NCBI GenBank assembly: GCA_012962365.1
Contig: DTXR01000161.1
Location: 1-8,476 of the forward strand
Length of the DNA: 8,476 nucleotides
Source of the DNA: Chromatiaceae bacterium
GTDB taxonomy: Bacteria; Pseudomonadota; Gammaproteobacteria; Chromatiales; Chromatiaceae
Reading direction: 5' to 3'
The notes below the pieces were generated by a model. The model saw only the letters and a program-made list of their open reading frames with translations, had not been told where the DNA came from and searched no databases. The position numbers and the translations under genes are program-made. Positions 1-6,819 of the stretch are shown piece after piece. Within the stretch, counting starts at the first letter, position 1; each line of letters begins with the position of its first letter.

Positions 1-37
1 CAAATCGCACGTAATAGCAAGCTATTGCGAAGATTTG
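1..37. repeat. Imperfect palindrome at left edge
   Basis: Outer arms CAAATC (1-6) and GATTTG (32-37) are complementary. Inside them AATAGC (13-18) and GCTATT (21-26) are complementary around a 2-nt centre, so a bulged hairpin can form on either strand. It is not followed by a T-run, so it is not a classic terminator. The bases to about 87 are open in more than one frame without a start or Shine-Dalgarno sequence. That suggests a non-coding dispersed repeat or the tail of something outside the window, but no second copy is present here to prove it. Confidence 0.4.
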
Positions 38-117
38 CAACGAAGAAGCCGGACATTCTGGGCGCAAGATACGAGTTCACGACTTAAATCAGAGTTTCCT
101 TTAGTTTGTTGCCCGAT

Positions 118-146
118 TTTATATCACGGCCGAGAGCAATAAACAA
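118..146 (-). promoter_or_regulatory. Candidate leftward sigma70-type promoter
   Basis: On the minus strand a -35-like TTGTTT (141-146) is separated by exactly 17 bp from a -10-like TATAAA (118-123). Transcription would start near 110 and run off the left edge. The surrounding DNA is AT-rich, so chance matches are likely. No gene with a convincing start is visible downstream inside the window. The rest of 1-279 holds no supported gene or clear terminator; a weak GAGAAA/TTTCTC inverted repeat spans 250-281 at the amiB stop. Confidence 0.3.
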
Positions 147-279
147 AAATTTTTTTCGGCACATCCACAACCTTTCTTTAAAACAGCCCAAACAGGAGGA
201 CGCTGTATTTTCGATTCATCCCCCTGTAATGCAATGAGAATACTGCCGTGAGAAACTGCCATTTTCTTGCGGAAATTTC

Positions 280-1641
280 TCAGGTGCGCGGAATTTTCAG
301 TACCTGACCCACACGAATACGATCACTATTGATGCGATTTTCACTACGCAAATCCGCAACACTGACCCGGTGACGCTGGGCGATGGCAGAAAGTGTGTCA
401 CCACGGCGAATAACGTATTTGCCTAAAGATTGTTTGCCGGCCTTTTTCTGCTTCTGCATGGCGAGGCGTGTACCCAAAGGGGGCTCGTTATGGAAATATT
501 CCTTGATGCCTTTGAAAATGGCCCTGGCGATTTTTTTCTGGAAGGAGACGCTGGTAAGCTTGCGCTCTTCCTGGGGGTTGGAGATGAAACCGGTTTCCAC
601 CAGCATAGACGGAATATCCGGTGACTTGAGCACCATGAAACCGGCATTCTGCACCTTGTTGCCATGCAGTTTGCCAATCCTGCCCATTTCCCGATGAACG
701 GTACGCGCAGCACGCATGCTTGCGGCCAGCGTACCTGTTTGCGCCAGATCCAGCAGCACAGAAGCCAGCACATCATCCTTGTCATCCAGGCTCACGCCAC
801 CCACCATATCGGCGGCGTTTTCCTTTGCCGCAAGCCAACGGGCGGCTTCACTGGAGGCACCACGATTGGAGAGCACGAACACAGACGCGCCTCGTGCCTT
901 CTTATTGTGAAAGGCATCGGCATGAATGGAAACGAAGAAATCGGCATGTTCACGGCGGGCGATCTTCATGCGCTTGCGCAGCCCGACATAATAATCACCC
1001 TTGCGCGTCAACACCGCACGCATACCAGGTTCGGCATCGATCAGTTTTTTGAGACGACGGGCGATCTGCAACGTAATGTCCTTTTCCTTGGCTTTGAGCT
1101 TCTTGCCCAGCGCCCCCGGATCCTCGCCGCCATGCCCGGCATCGACGGCAATCACTACGTCCCTGGCGCCGTGCAGATTTTTGTTCTTTTTCACCGTTTG
1201 CACCGCACTGGCAGCGCTGTTGCGATCATAGAGATCGATGACCAGGCGATGGCCGTACTGGCCGCTGGGACGCAACATGAAACTGCGCGGACGCACGGCC
1301 TGTTTCAGGTCCAGCACCACCCGCAACTTCCCATTGGGCTGTGGCGCATAACGCAAGGATGAAATATGCCGACTCTTGAACTGCTCTGCCTTGAGTTTGG
1401 TCTTCAGGTCGGATTTCTCGAAATCGATGACCAGGCGATCGGGATTGTGCAGCGAGAACAGGCGATGCTGTACCTGTTTACTGACATCGAACACCAACCG
1501 CGTATGATCAGGCGCATTCCACATGCGCACCCCGTGAATACTTGCATCAGCAAAGACAGCAGCAGGCATTGCCAGGCAAAGCAGGCACAACAAAACAACT
1601 GCATTTTGTACGCGATGAATGTTCATAATCCCGATCTTCAT
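280..1641 (-). CDS. amiB: N-acetylmuramoyl-L-alanine amidase AmiB (AMIN + Amidase_3 + LysM)
   Basis: This is a periplasmic zinc amidase that cuts the bond between MurNAc and the stem peptide during daughter-cell separation. With the ATG at 1641 it has 453 residues: a signal peptide (hydrophobic core near 14-27, likely cleavage after AVFA at about 31), an AMIN domain to about 140, Amidase_3 at about 160-383 and one LysM at about 408-451. Likely zinc ligands are His170 (DAGHGG), Glu186 and His240 (SIHAD); the catalytic Glu349 lies in VETGF. The DD-rich helix region near 287-308 resembles the autoinhibitory insert of AmiA/B/C enzymes controlled by EnvC/NlpD. Location downstream of tsaE and the C-terminal LysM favour AmiB over AmiC. 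The start is uncertain: GTG at 1677, ATG at 1641 and ATG at 1626 all leave a signal peptide; 1626 lacks a Shine-Dalgarno, and the GAGGGA serving 1641 is 12 nt away. Confidence 0.93.
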   Translation of the reverse strand: MKIGIMNIHRVQNAVVLLCLLCLAMPAAVFADASIHGVRMWNAPDHTRLVFDVSKQVQHRLFSLHNPDRLVIDFEKSDLKTKLKAEQFKSRHISSLRYAPQPNGKLRVVLDLKQAVRPRSFMLRPSGQYGHRLVIDLYDRNSAASAVQTVKKNKNLHGARDVVIAVDAGHGGEDPGALGKKLKAKEKDITLQIARRLKKLIDAEPGMRAVLTRKGDYYVGLRKRMKIARREHADFFVSIHADAFHNKKARGASVFVLSNRGASSEAARWLAAKENAADMVGGVSLDDKDDVLASVLLDLAQTGTLAASMRAARTVHREMGRIGKLHGNKVQNAGFMVLKSPDIPSMLVETGFISNPQEERKLTSVSFQKKIARAIFKGIKEYFHNEPPLGTRLAMQKQKKAGKQSLGKYVIRRGDTLSAIAQRHRVSVADLRSENRINSDRIRVGQVLKIPRT

Positions 1642-1659
1642 GACATGGAAATTTCCCTC
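1638..1659 (-). promoter_or_regulatory. amiB ribosome-binding region with two-codon ORF
   Basis: Minus-strand GAGGGA (1654-1659) is 7 nt from an ATG at 1646 that is out of frame with amiB. It reads ATG-TCA-TGA, and its stop overlaps the in-frame amiB ATG at 1641 (ATGA junction). The Shine-Dalgarno spacing is good for the mini-ORF and long (12 nt) for amiB. This may couple amiB translation to termination of the mini-ORF, or the ribosome may simply tolerate the longer spacing. The sequence is directly visible; the function is inference. Confidence 0.35.
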
Positions 1660-1723
1660 TGTTTCCAAAATTACCACAGGAAAATTATTTTTTCTAGTAT
1701 TAACGGGAAGATAAGATGTGTTT

Positions 1724-2209
1724 CTAAAGTCCAGCTTCAGATAAAAAAGCCTCGCAATGGATGCTCAGCCGGCTACAGTCCCCTTGTTTGCAGGTCACTT
1801 GCAAATGACGACCCGAGTCCTGGTAGGTAAGCAGCAGGTGCAGATCCGGCTCGGGAAGCCAGCCCTGCCCTCTATCGGGCCATTCCACCAGCACCTGGTG
1901 AGCGCCGCTGAAGATCTCCCGCCCGCCCAGAAATTCCAGCTCTTCCGGGTCGGACAGGCGATAGAGATCGAGATGGTAGACAGTCAACCCCTCCAATGGA
2001 TAAGGCTCCACCAATGTATAGGTCGGGCTGCGCACCGATCCCTGGTAGCCCAGCCCCCGCAGGTAACCACGCACCAGGGTGGTCTTGCCCGCGCCCAGGT
2101 CCCCATCCAGGAACAGCAACAGGGGTTTGCGCGCAAAAGCCTTGGCCATGCATGCACCGAGAGCCATCTGCTCCTCTTCCGAGGCACAAAAAAAATCAAG
2201 CCTATTCAT
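1724..2209 (-). CDS. tsaE: tRNA t6A37 threonylcarbamoyladenosine synthesis ATPase TsaE
   Basis: TsaE is the small cytosolic ATPase that works with TsaB and TsaD to make N6-threonylcarbamoyladenosine at A37 of ANN-decoding tRNAs. The 161-residue product is near the family's usual length (E. coli about 153). The Walker A motif GDLGAGKTT is at 36-44 with Lys42; SPTYTLVEPY at 61-70 and HLDLYRL at 79-85 (Asp81) are family blocks; VEWPDR is at 108-113. The frame is open upstream to 2359, but those codons lie inside the preceding gene and resemble nothing in the family, so ATG 2209 is chosen. It overlaps the upstream stop by 8 nt and has no obvious Shine-Dalgarno, which suggests translational coupling. 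An 82-nt AT-rich gap separates it from amiB. Confidence 0.95.
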   Translation of the reverse strand: MNRLDFFCASEEEQMALGACMAKAFARKPLLLFLDGDLGAGKTTLVRGYLRGLGYQGSVRSPTYTLVEPYPLEGLTVYHLDLYRLSDPEELEFLGGREIFSGAHQVLVEWPDRGQGWLPEPDLHLLLTYQDSGRHLQVTCKQGDCSRLSIHCEAFLSEAGL

Positions 2210-3716
2210 TTTGGGGATTTGCCAGTCGCCGGATATGTGACATGAGATCGCTGGCCAGCAACCCTCTTTCACCCGCCCGGGCCGCCTTGTCGGCAGCGGC
2301 CCCATGCAGGCAAACAGCCAATTCCGCAGCATGAGAGAGGTCATGGCCCTGAGCAACAAAACCAGCGATCACCCCGGTGAGCACATCGCCCATGCCGCCA
2401 CTGGCCATGCCGGGGTTGCCATCGGTACAGACAGCCATCGGCCTGTTGGAAGCATCGCAGATGAGTGTGCCGGCACCTTTGAGCACGGCGACACCACCGT
2501 AGCGCTGCTGCAACTTCTCCACCGCCTCGAATCTGTCGGCATGAATAGCTTCCGTGGTGCACCCCAGCAACCGGGCGGCTTCACCGGGATGGGGTGTCAG
2601 CACCCGATTGTCATGCGACCGCGGAGATTCGGCGAGAAGATTCAGGGCATCCGCATCCGCTACGAGGGGCAGCTCTGTATCGATCAATGCCTGCCACAGA
2701 GACCTTCCCCAGTCGGCACATCCCAACCCCGGCCCCAGAGCCACCACGGTGGCTCTTTCCAGCAGCTGCAGCAGATCATCCGGCTCTGCCACGGCATGAA
2801 TCATGATTTCGGGACGGGCCGAAAGGACGGCTCCCACATGCTCGGCCCTTGTGGCCAGGCTGACCAGTCCGGCACCGGTGCGCAATGCTGACTCGGCGCA
2901 CAAACGCGCGGCACCCCCGTATCCCAAATCACCACCGATGACCAGCACATGCCCGAACTTTCCCTTGTGATCGGTGCGGGAGCGCGGCTGCAGCAACTGT
3001 TTCTGCCGCTGCCAGTCCAGCCTTCTGGCAGAAAGGATCTGGCTGGCATACACCTGGGCGGGCACCTCCAGCGCTTCGAAAACAATCTCGCCGCAGCAGG
3101 CAGGGCCATCCGCCGTGAACATGCCCCGCTTCAGTCCAATATAGGTGATGGTGGTATCGGCTCGCACGGCCGCACCCAGTATCCTGCCGGTGTCGGAATG
3201 CAACCCCGAGGGGATGTCCAGCGCCAGCACGGGCGCCGGAAGCCTGTTCATCGCCTTCAGGGCCTGCGCCCATCGCCCTGTCACTTCCCGTTCGAGACCG
3301 GTGCCAAAAACCGCATCTACGATGAGATCCACATCCCGAGGCAGCTCATCCGTGTAAGTCTGCCAGTCGCCAGCGAGCGCGGCATAGCGCAGCGCATTGG
3401 TCTGGGCATCCCCGGCGATACGCTCCCGATCACCCAGTTGCATGACCGTAACCCGCCAGCCCGCCTGTAATGCCAGCCGCGCCACCACGAAACCATCTCC
3501 ACCGTTGTTTCCCGTGCCGGTCAACACCAGTATCTTGCGTGCTTCCGGCCAGCGGCTGCGAATCAGGTTGAAAGCGGCCTGGCCCGCACGCTGCATCAGT
3601 GCATCACCGGGAATGCCGTAGCGCTCAATGCTCAGGCGATCCATCTCGCGTACCTGCGCCGCCGTGTACAGTGCGGCAGGCAAGGTGGGCTTGCTGGGCA
3701 TGGGTCGATAGCTCAT
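2202..3716 (-). CDS. nnr: Bifunctional NAD(P)HX epimerase / ADP-dependent NAD(P)HX dehydratase (YjeF-type)
   Basis: This enzyme repairs hydrated NADH and NADPH: the N-terminal domain interconverts the R and S epimers and the C-terminal ribokinase-like domain dehydrates S-NAD(P)HX using ADP. The 504-residue length matches E. coli YjeF/Nnr (515). The epimerase half (about 15-225) has the NNGGDG loop at 70-75, FGTGL at 137-141 and LDIPSG at 166-171. The dehydratase half (about 235-500) has HVLVIGGDLGYGGA at 256-269, TPHPGE at 374-379, VLKGAGT at 411-417 and the nucleotide-binding segment NPGMASGGMGDVLTG at 434-448. Both active sites look intact. Starts at 3716 or 3701 are possible; neither has a strong Shine-Dalgarno. 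It is first in the nnr-tsaE-amiB operon. Confidence 0.95.
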   Translation of the reverse strand: MSYRPMPSKPTLPAALYTAAQVREMDRLSIERYGIPGDALMQRAGQAAFNLIRSRWPEARKILVLTGTGNNGGDGFVVARLALQAGWRVTVMQLGDRERIAGDAQTNALRYAALAGDWQTYTDELPRDVDLIVDAVFGTGLEREVTGRWAQALKAMNRLPAPVLALDIPSGLHSDTGRILGAAVRADTTITYIGLKRGMFTADGPACCGEIVFEALEVPAQVYASQILSARRLDWQRQKQLLQPRSRTDHKGKFGHVLVIGGDLGYGGAARLCAESALRTGAGLVSLATRAEHVGAVLSARPEIMIHAVAEPDDLLQLLERATVVALGPGLGCADWGRSLWQALIDTELPLVADADALNLLAESPRSHDNRVLTPHPGEAARLLGCTTEAIHADRFEAVEKLQQRYGGVAVLKGAGTLICDASNRPMAVCTDGNPGMASGGMGDVLTGVIAGFVAQGHDLSHAAELAVCLHGAAADKAARAGERGLLASDLMSHIRRLANPQNE

Positions 3717-3745
3717 GGTGAAAGACGCTCGATGGAATTTGCTTT

Positions 3746-3776
3746 ATTCTACCGCCATGTCCGTTCACGACGCCAA
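3746..3776 (-). promoter_or_regulatory. Candidate promoter for nnr-tsaE-amiB
   Basis: On the minus strand TAGAAT (3746-3751) is a good -10 and TTGGCG (3771-3776) a weak -35, with a rather long 19-bp spacer. It would start transcription near 3739, giving a 5' leader of about 23 nt before the ATG at 3716. The -35 lies inside the first codons of queG. Only 40 bp separate the two divergent starts, so any promoter must sit here or inside queG. On the plus strand the same bases offer TATTCT (3745-3750) as a -10 for queG, without a recognisable -35. Confidence 0.3.
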
Positions 3777-4836
3777 GGAACTTGCCTCGCTGGCTGCTCG
3801 AATCCGGGAATGGTCCCGCACACTGGGCTTTCAGCAGGCCGGTATTGCCGACATCGACCTGAAGGTTGCCGGTGAGCATTTGCGCGAAGCCGTTGCCCAG
3901 GGGCATCTGGCCGATATGGACTACATGTGGAAACACGGCAGCAAACGCCATCATCCCGAAGAACTGGTGCCGGGGACATTGCGGGTGATTTCCGTGCGCA
4001 TGGACTACCTGCCGCCGGAAGACGATGCCGAGGCGATTCTGCGCAACCCCGCCAAGGCCTTTGTTTCCCGCTACGCGCTGGGAAGGGACTACCACAAGCT
4101 CATGCGCAAGCGTCTGCAGAAGCTGGCAAAACGCATTCAGGAAGACATCGGCGAATTCGGCTTCCGGGTCTTCGTCGATTCCGCACCGGTGCTGGAGAAA
4201 CCCCTGGCGGTGAAAGCAGGCCTGGGCTGGATGGGCAAACACACGAACATCATCAACCGCCAGGCCGGCTCCTGGTTTTTTCTCGGAGAGATCTACACCG
4301 ATCTTCCCCTACCCATCGACACCCCCGTGGAAGCTCATTGCGGGCGATGCACTTCCTGCATCGATATCTGCCCCACCCGCGCCATTGTGGCGCCCTACCG
4401 TCTCGATGCAAGGCTGTGTATCTCTTACCTAACCATCGAGTTGTTCGGCCCCATTCCCGAGCAGCTGCGTCCGCTCATGGGCAATCACATCTATGGCTGC
4501 GACGACTGCATGATGGTCTGTCCCTGGAATCGCTTTGCCGTCCCTTCCGAAGAAACGGATTTCCTGCCCCGTCAAGGATTGGATCGGGCCGGTCTGCTGG
4601 AACTGTTTGGCTGGAATGAGGATGAGTTCCTCAAAAGAACGGAAGGTTCGCCCATACGCCGCATCGGCTTCGAGCGCTGGCAACGCAATATCGCTGTCGC
4701 CCTGGGTAATGGCGATCCCCGCCCCGAAGTATTCAATGCGCTATCAGCCGCCTTGCCAGACGCCACGTCCTTGGTGAAAGAACACATCAACTGGGCACTG
4801 CAAGAATTGGCGAACAGGAAAACTCAGTCCACCTGA
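3757..4836 (+). CDS. queG: Epoxyqueuosine reductase QueG
   Basis: QueG is a cobalamin- and iron-sulfur-dependent enzyme that reduces epoxyqueuosine to queuosine at position 34 of tRNAs with GUN anticodons, the last step of the pathway. The 359-residue product (E. coli 379) has the N-terminal corrinoid-binding region with SRYALGRDYHKLMRKRL at 104-120 and VDSAPVLEKPLA at 140-151, where Asp141 is the likely catalytic acid. The ferredoxin-like part carries two 4Fe-4S sets: C195, C198, C201, C205 and C221, C248, C251, C255 (GCDDCMMVCPWN). A HEAT-like C-terminal tail follows. An upstream in-frame ATG at 3715 would add 14 residues, but family proteins begin at the position equivalent to 3757, so that was chosen; neither start has a clear Shine-Dalgarno. 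It is divergent from nnr, and its end overlaps the MBL gene by 13 bp. Confidence 0.96.
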   Translation: MSVHDAKELASLAARIREWSRTLGFQQAGIADIDLKVAGEHLREAVAQGHLADMDYMWKHGSKRHHPEELVPGTLRVISVRMDYLPPEDDAEAILRNPAKAFVSRYALGRDYHKLMRKRLQKLAKRIQEDIGEFGFRVFVDSAPVLEKPLAVKAGLGWMGKHTNIINRQAGSWFFLGEIYTDLPLPIDTPVEAHCGRCTSCIDICPTRAIVAPYRLDARLCISYLTIELFGPIPEQLRPLMGNHIYGCDDCMMVCPWNRFAVPSEETDFLPRQGLDRAGLLELFGWNEDEFLKRTEGSPIRRIGFERWQRNIAVALGNGDPRPEVFNALSAALPDATSLVKEHINWALQELANRKTQST

Positions 4837-5597
4837 AGCTCAAACCAGCTGTCTCCACCATCCTGGCACAGCAGGGAAATACGGCCGGACAGGGTGTCAC
4901 ATACGGTTTCCAGAGCGCGCCTGGCGAGTTCCGGCGAATTATTTTTCTCGCTCACATGCCCGACTACCAGGTGCTGCAGGCGCCCATGATCGATCTGCGC
5001 CAGCAACTTTGCCGCCTGGTCGTTGCTCAAATGACCGTAGCTGCCGCCCACACGTTGCTGCAGGCGGGGCGGATACGGCCCCTCACGCAGCATCTGCGGG
5101 TCATGATTGCATTCGAGCAGCAGTGCATCCACACCGGAAAGGGCCGCAATGACATGGGGAGTAAAACTGCCCGCATCGGTCAGGATGCCAAGTTTCTGGC
5201 TTCGAAAGGAAAAGGTGAACTGAGTGGGTTCCCGCGCATCGTGCGGTACCGCGAAAGGCGTTACTTCGATATCACCTATTCTGAATGGCGGCGTGTGAGA
5301 ACCGAACAGCCGTAAATCAGGGATATCGCCGCAGGGCGCGTTCCGCCATGTGCCGTGGGTCATCCACACGGGCAGTTCATGTTTTCGCGCCAGAGGGCCG
5401 ATCCCTTTGATATGGTCGCCATGCTCATGGGTGACCAGCACCGCATCGATGTCTGCGGGGCCGAGATCCAGGCGCGCCAACCGCTGTTCCAATTCGCGCA
5501 GGGAAAAGCCACTGTCCAATAACAGGCAGGTATCACCTGCCTGAATCAGCGTGGCATTGCCACGGCTGCCGCTCCCCAGGGACGCAAACTTCAACAC
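4824..5597 (-). CDS. MBL-fold metallo-hydrolase, YycJ/WalJ-like
   Basis: This 257-residue protein belongs to the metallo-beta-lactamase superfamily. It begins with the LGSGSRGNATLI block (7-18) typical of the YycJ/WalJ group. Metal ligands are in THEHGDH (56-62), VPHD (117-120), the aspartate of LTDAG (139-143) and H214 in GHVSEKNNSPE (213-223); GHLSN is at 188-192. Gram-positive members have been linked to exonuclease activity and mismatch repair, and whether that extends to this proteobacterial branch is not established. The start is GTG at 5597 (TTG follows directly at 5594), with no clear Shine-Dalgarno and only 25 bp after bamC, so it is probably co-transcribed as the last gene of dapA-bamC-MBL. 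The substrate cannot be told from sequence. Confidence 0.88.
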   Translation of the reverse strand: MLKFASLGSGSRGNATLIQAGDTCLLLDSGFSLRELEQRLARLDLGPADIDAVLVTHEHGDHIKGIGPLARKHELPVWMTHGTWRNAPCGDIPDLRLFGSHTPPFRIGDIEVTPFAVPHDAREPTQFTFSFRSQKLGILTDAGSFTPHVIAALSGVDALLLECNHDPQMLREGPYPPRLQQRVGGSYGHLSNDQAAKLLAQIDHGRLQHLVVGHVSEKNNSPELARRALETVCDTLSGRISLLCQDGGDSWFELQVD

Positions 5598-5622
5598 GGC
5601 TGGAAACAGCAGGCAGTGGCTG

Positions 5623-6777
5623 TTATTTGAGCTGTTCCTTGATCAGCGTCAGTATCCGCAGATCGGTATCAGTGGTCAGCGCCTTGCCTTCCTCACCCAG
5701 CACCCTGACCTGACTGCCCTGGTCCAAGGAAGTCACCCTCACCTGATACACGGCAGATTCGTCTACTTTCTCATCGCTGCGCCAGAAAGCCAGCTTGGAC
5801 AGCCAGCCGCCTTTTTCGCTGCCTTTCATGGGATCGTTGTAGCGCACATAGTAGATGCCGCGGGAACGATTCCGGTCTTCGACCACGAAACCGACACGAT
5901 CCAGCGCCAGGCCGGTCAGACGCCAGGCCTTGGAGAACGGCTCGGAAATCAATAATGCCGCACCATCCCGCCCCTTGACCATGCGGGATTTCACTCCGGT
6001 CATTTCCTTGGCTGCGGCCAATCTGGCTTTGGCTTCGGCCTCAGCCAGACCCAGGTAGATCATCAGCCTGTTCAGCATGATCGCTTCCAGGCCGGGGTCG
6101 CGGGGACGGATCTTCCAGTAGATCTGGTCATCTTCGTTGGTGGTGCCGGACACGAATTCCTGCTCCATGCCAAAATGCACCAGATACAACTCGGTTGTTC
6201 CCGGCTCATCGCCTCGCTCCAGGCGAATACGGAAGCGATCCCGGATGCCCGCATCATAGGCGCCATCGAAAAAGCCCTGGATGAAATCGGTGATGAATCC
6301 GCTGCTGACATTGGCCTTGTTCTCCAGCCAGGTCGTTTCCATGACACCAATAGTGGGGTCCTGCTGATCGAGCAGAATGCCGTTTTCCTGCCAGAAATCG
6401 AGTACCTTGTCCCACACTGCATCGGCCGAGGCGTTGATCACCAGCCAGCGATCCCGCCCTTCGCGTTCCACCTTGATGTCAGGATTCTCCGGCAACACGT
6501 TCTGACCGAGAGAGCGCATACTGCTGTCGCCTACGCCCTTGCGCATTCCGGCGTACTCGGAATAGGTGGTGGTACCGCCTTCCAGTCCGGGTATCCGGTT
6601 TTCGATGCGGCTGGAAGTAAGATCCGGAGGCACTTCAAGATGCTTGTCAGCGATCACTTCTTTTTTATATTCCACCTGTTTGTCCGGCAGTATGTTGTCC
6701 AGACCTGTGGAGCTGCAGCCCCCCAGTACAAGCACAGGCACCACCGGAATGAGAAGGCGTTTGATACTGACATTCAT
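5623..6777 (-). CDS. bamC: Outer membrane protein assembly factor BamC (lipoprotein)
   Basis: BamC is an accessory lipoprotein of the BAM complex, which folds beta-barrel proteins into the outer membrane; it binds BamD. The 384-residue product begins with a lipoprotein signal peptide, with lipobox LGGC at 18-21 and Cys21 as the acylation site. Next comes an extended stretch (about 28-55) with YKKE and the EVPPDL block, corresponding to the segment that wraps BamD. Two helix-grip domains follow, separated by a linker around residues 245-260. It is longer than E. coli BamC (344), mostly through insertions. The location immediately after dapA is the same as in E. coli, which supports the assignment in this fast-evolving family. 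The Shine-Dalgarno is weak. Confidence 0.93.
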   Translation of the reverse strand: MNVSIKRLLIPVVPVLVLGGCSSTGLDNILPDKQVEYKKEVIADKHLEVPPDLTSSRIENRIPGLEGGTTTYSEYAGMRKGVGDSSMRSLGQNVLPENPDIKVEREGRDRWLVINASADAVWDKVLDFWQENGILLDQQDPTIGVMETTWLENKANVSSGFITDFIQGFFDGAYDAGIRDRFRIRLERGDEPGTTELYLVHFGMEQEFVSGTTNEDDQIYWKIRPRDPGLEAIMLNRLMIYLGLAEAEAKARLAAAKEMTGVKSRMVKGRDGAALLISEPFSKAWRLTGLALDRVGFVVEDRNRSRGIYYVRYNDPMKGSEKGGWLSKLAFWRSDEKVDESAVYQVRVTSLDQGSQVRVLGEEGKALTTDTDLRILTLIKEQLK

Positions 6778-6791
6778 AAACTTGTTATCCC

Positions 6792-6809
6792 AGTCATCAT
6801 CGGATGACT
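6792..6809 (-). other. Perfect 7-bp hairpin between dapA and bamC
   Basis: AGTCATC (6792-6798) and GATGACT (6803-6809) are perfectly complementary around a 4-nt loop, inside the 42-bp gap between the dapA stop and the bamC start. No T-run follows in the direction of transcription, so it is not a standard intrinsic terminator. It could stabilise the upstream mRNA end, act as a processing site, or affect bamC initiation about 14 nt downstream. Confidence 0.5.
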
Positions 6810-6819
6810 AATTTGTCGC

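Noticed and set aside
2..142. Plus-strand open frame from the left edge
   Set aside because: More than one frame is open over the same palindromic DNA and none shows a start or a recognisable protein segment.
664..1362. Plus-strand open frame of 232 codons
   Set aside because: It is the antisense shadow of amiB, whose domains and catalytic residues cover the whole interval.
2210..2359. Upstream extension of tsaE by 50 codons
   Set aside because: These codons lie wholly inside the conserved C-terminal end of nnr in another frame, and TsaE proteins begin near the internal ATG at 2209.
3715..3756. Upstream ATG for queG adding 14 residues
   Set aside because: It overlaps the nnr start codon, the added residues have no counterpart in the family, and ATG 3757 gives the usual N-terminus.
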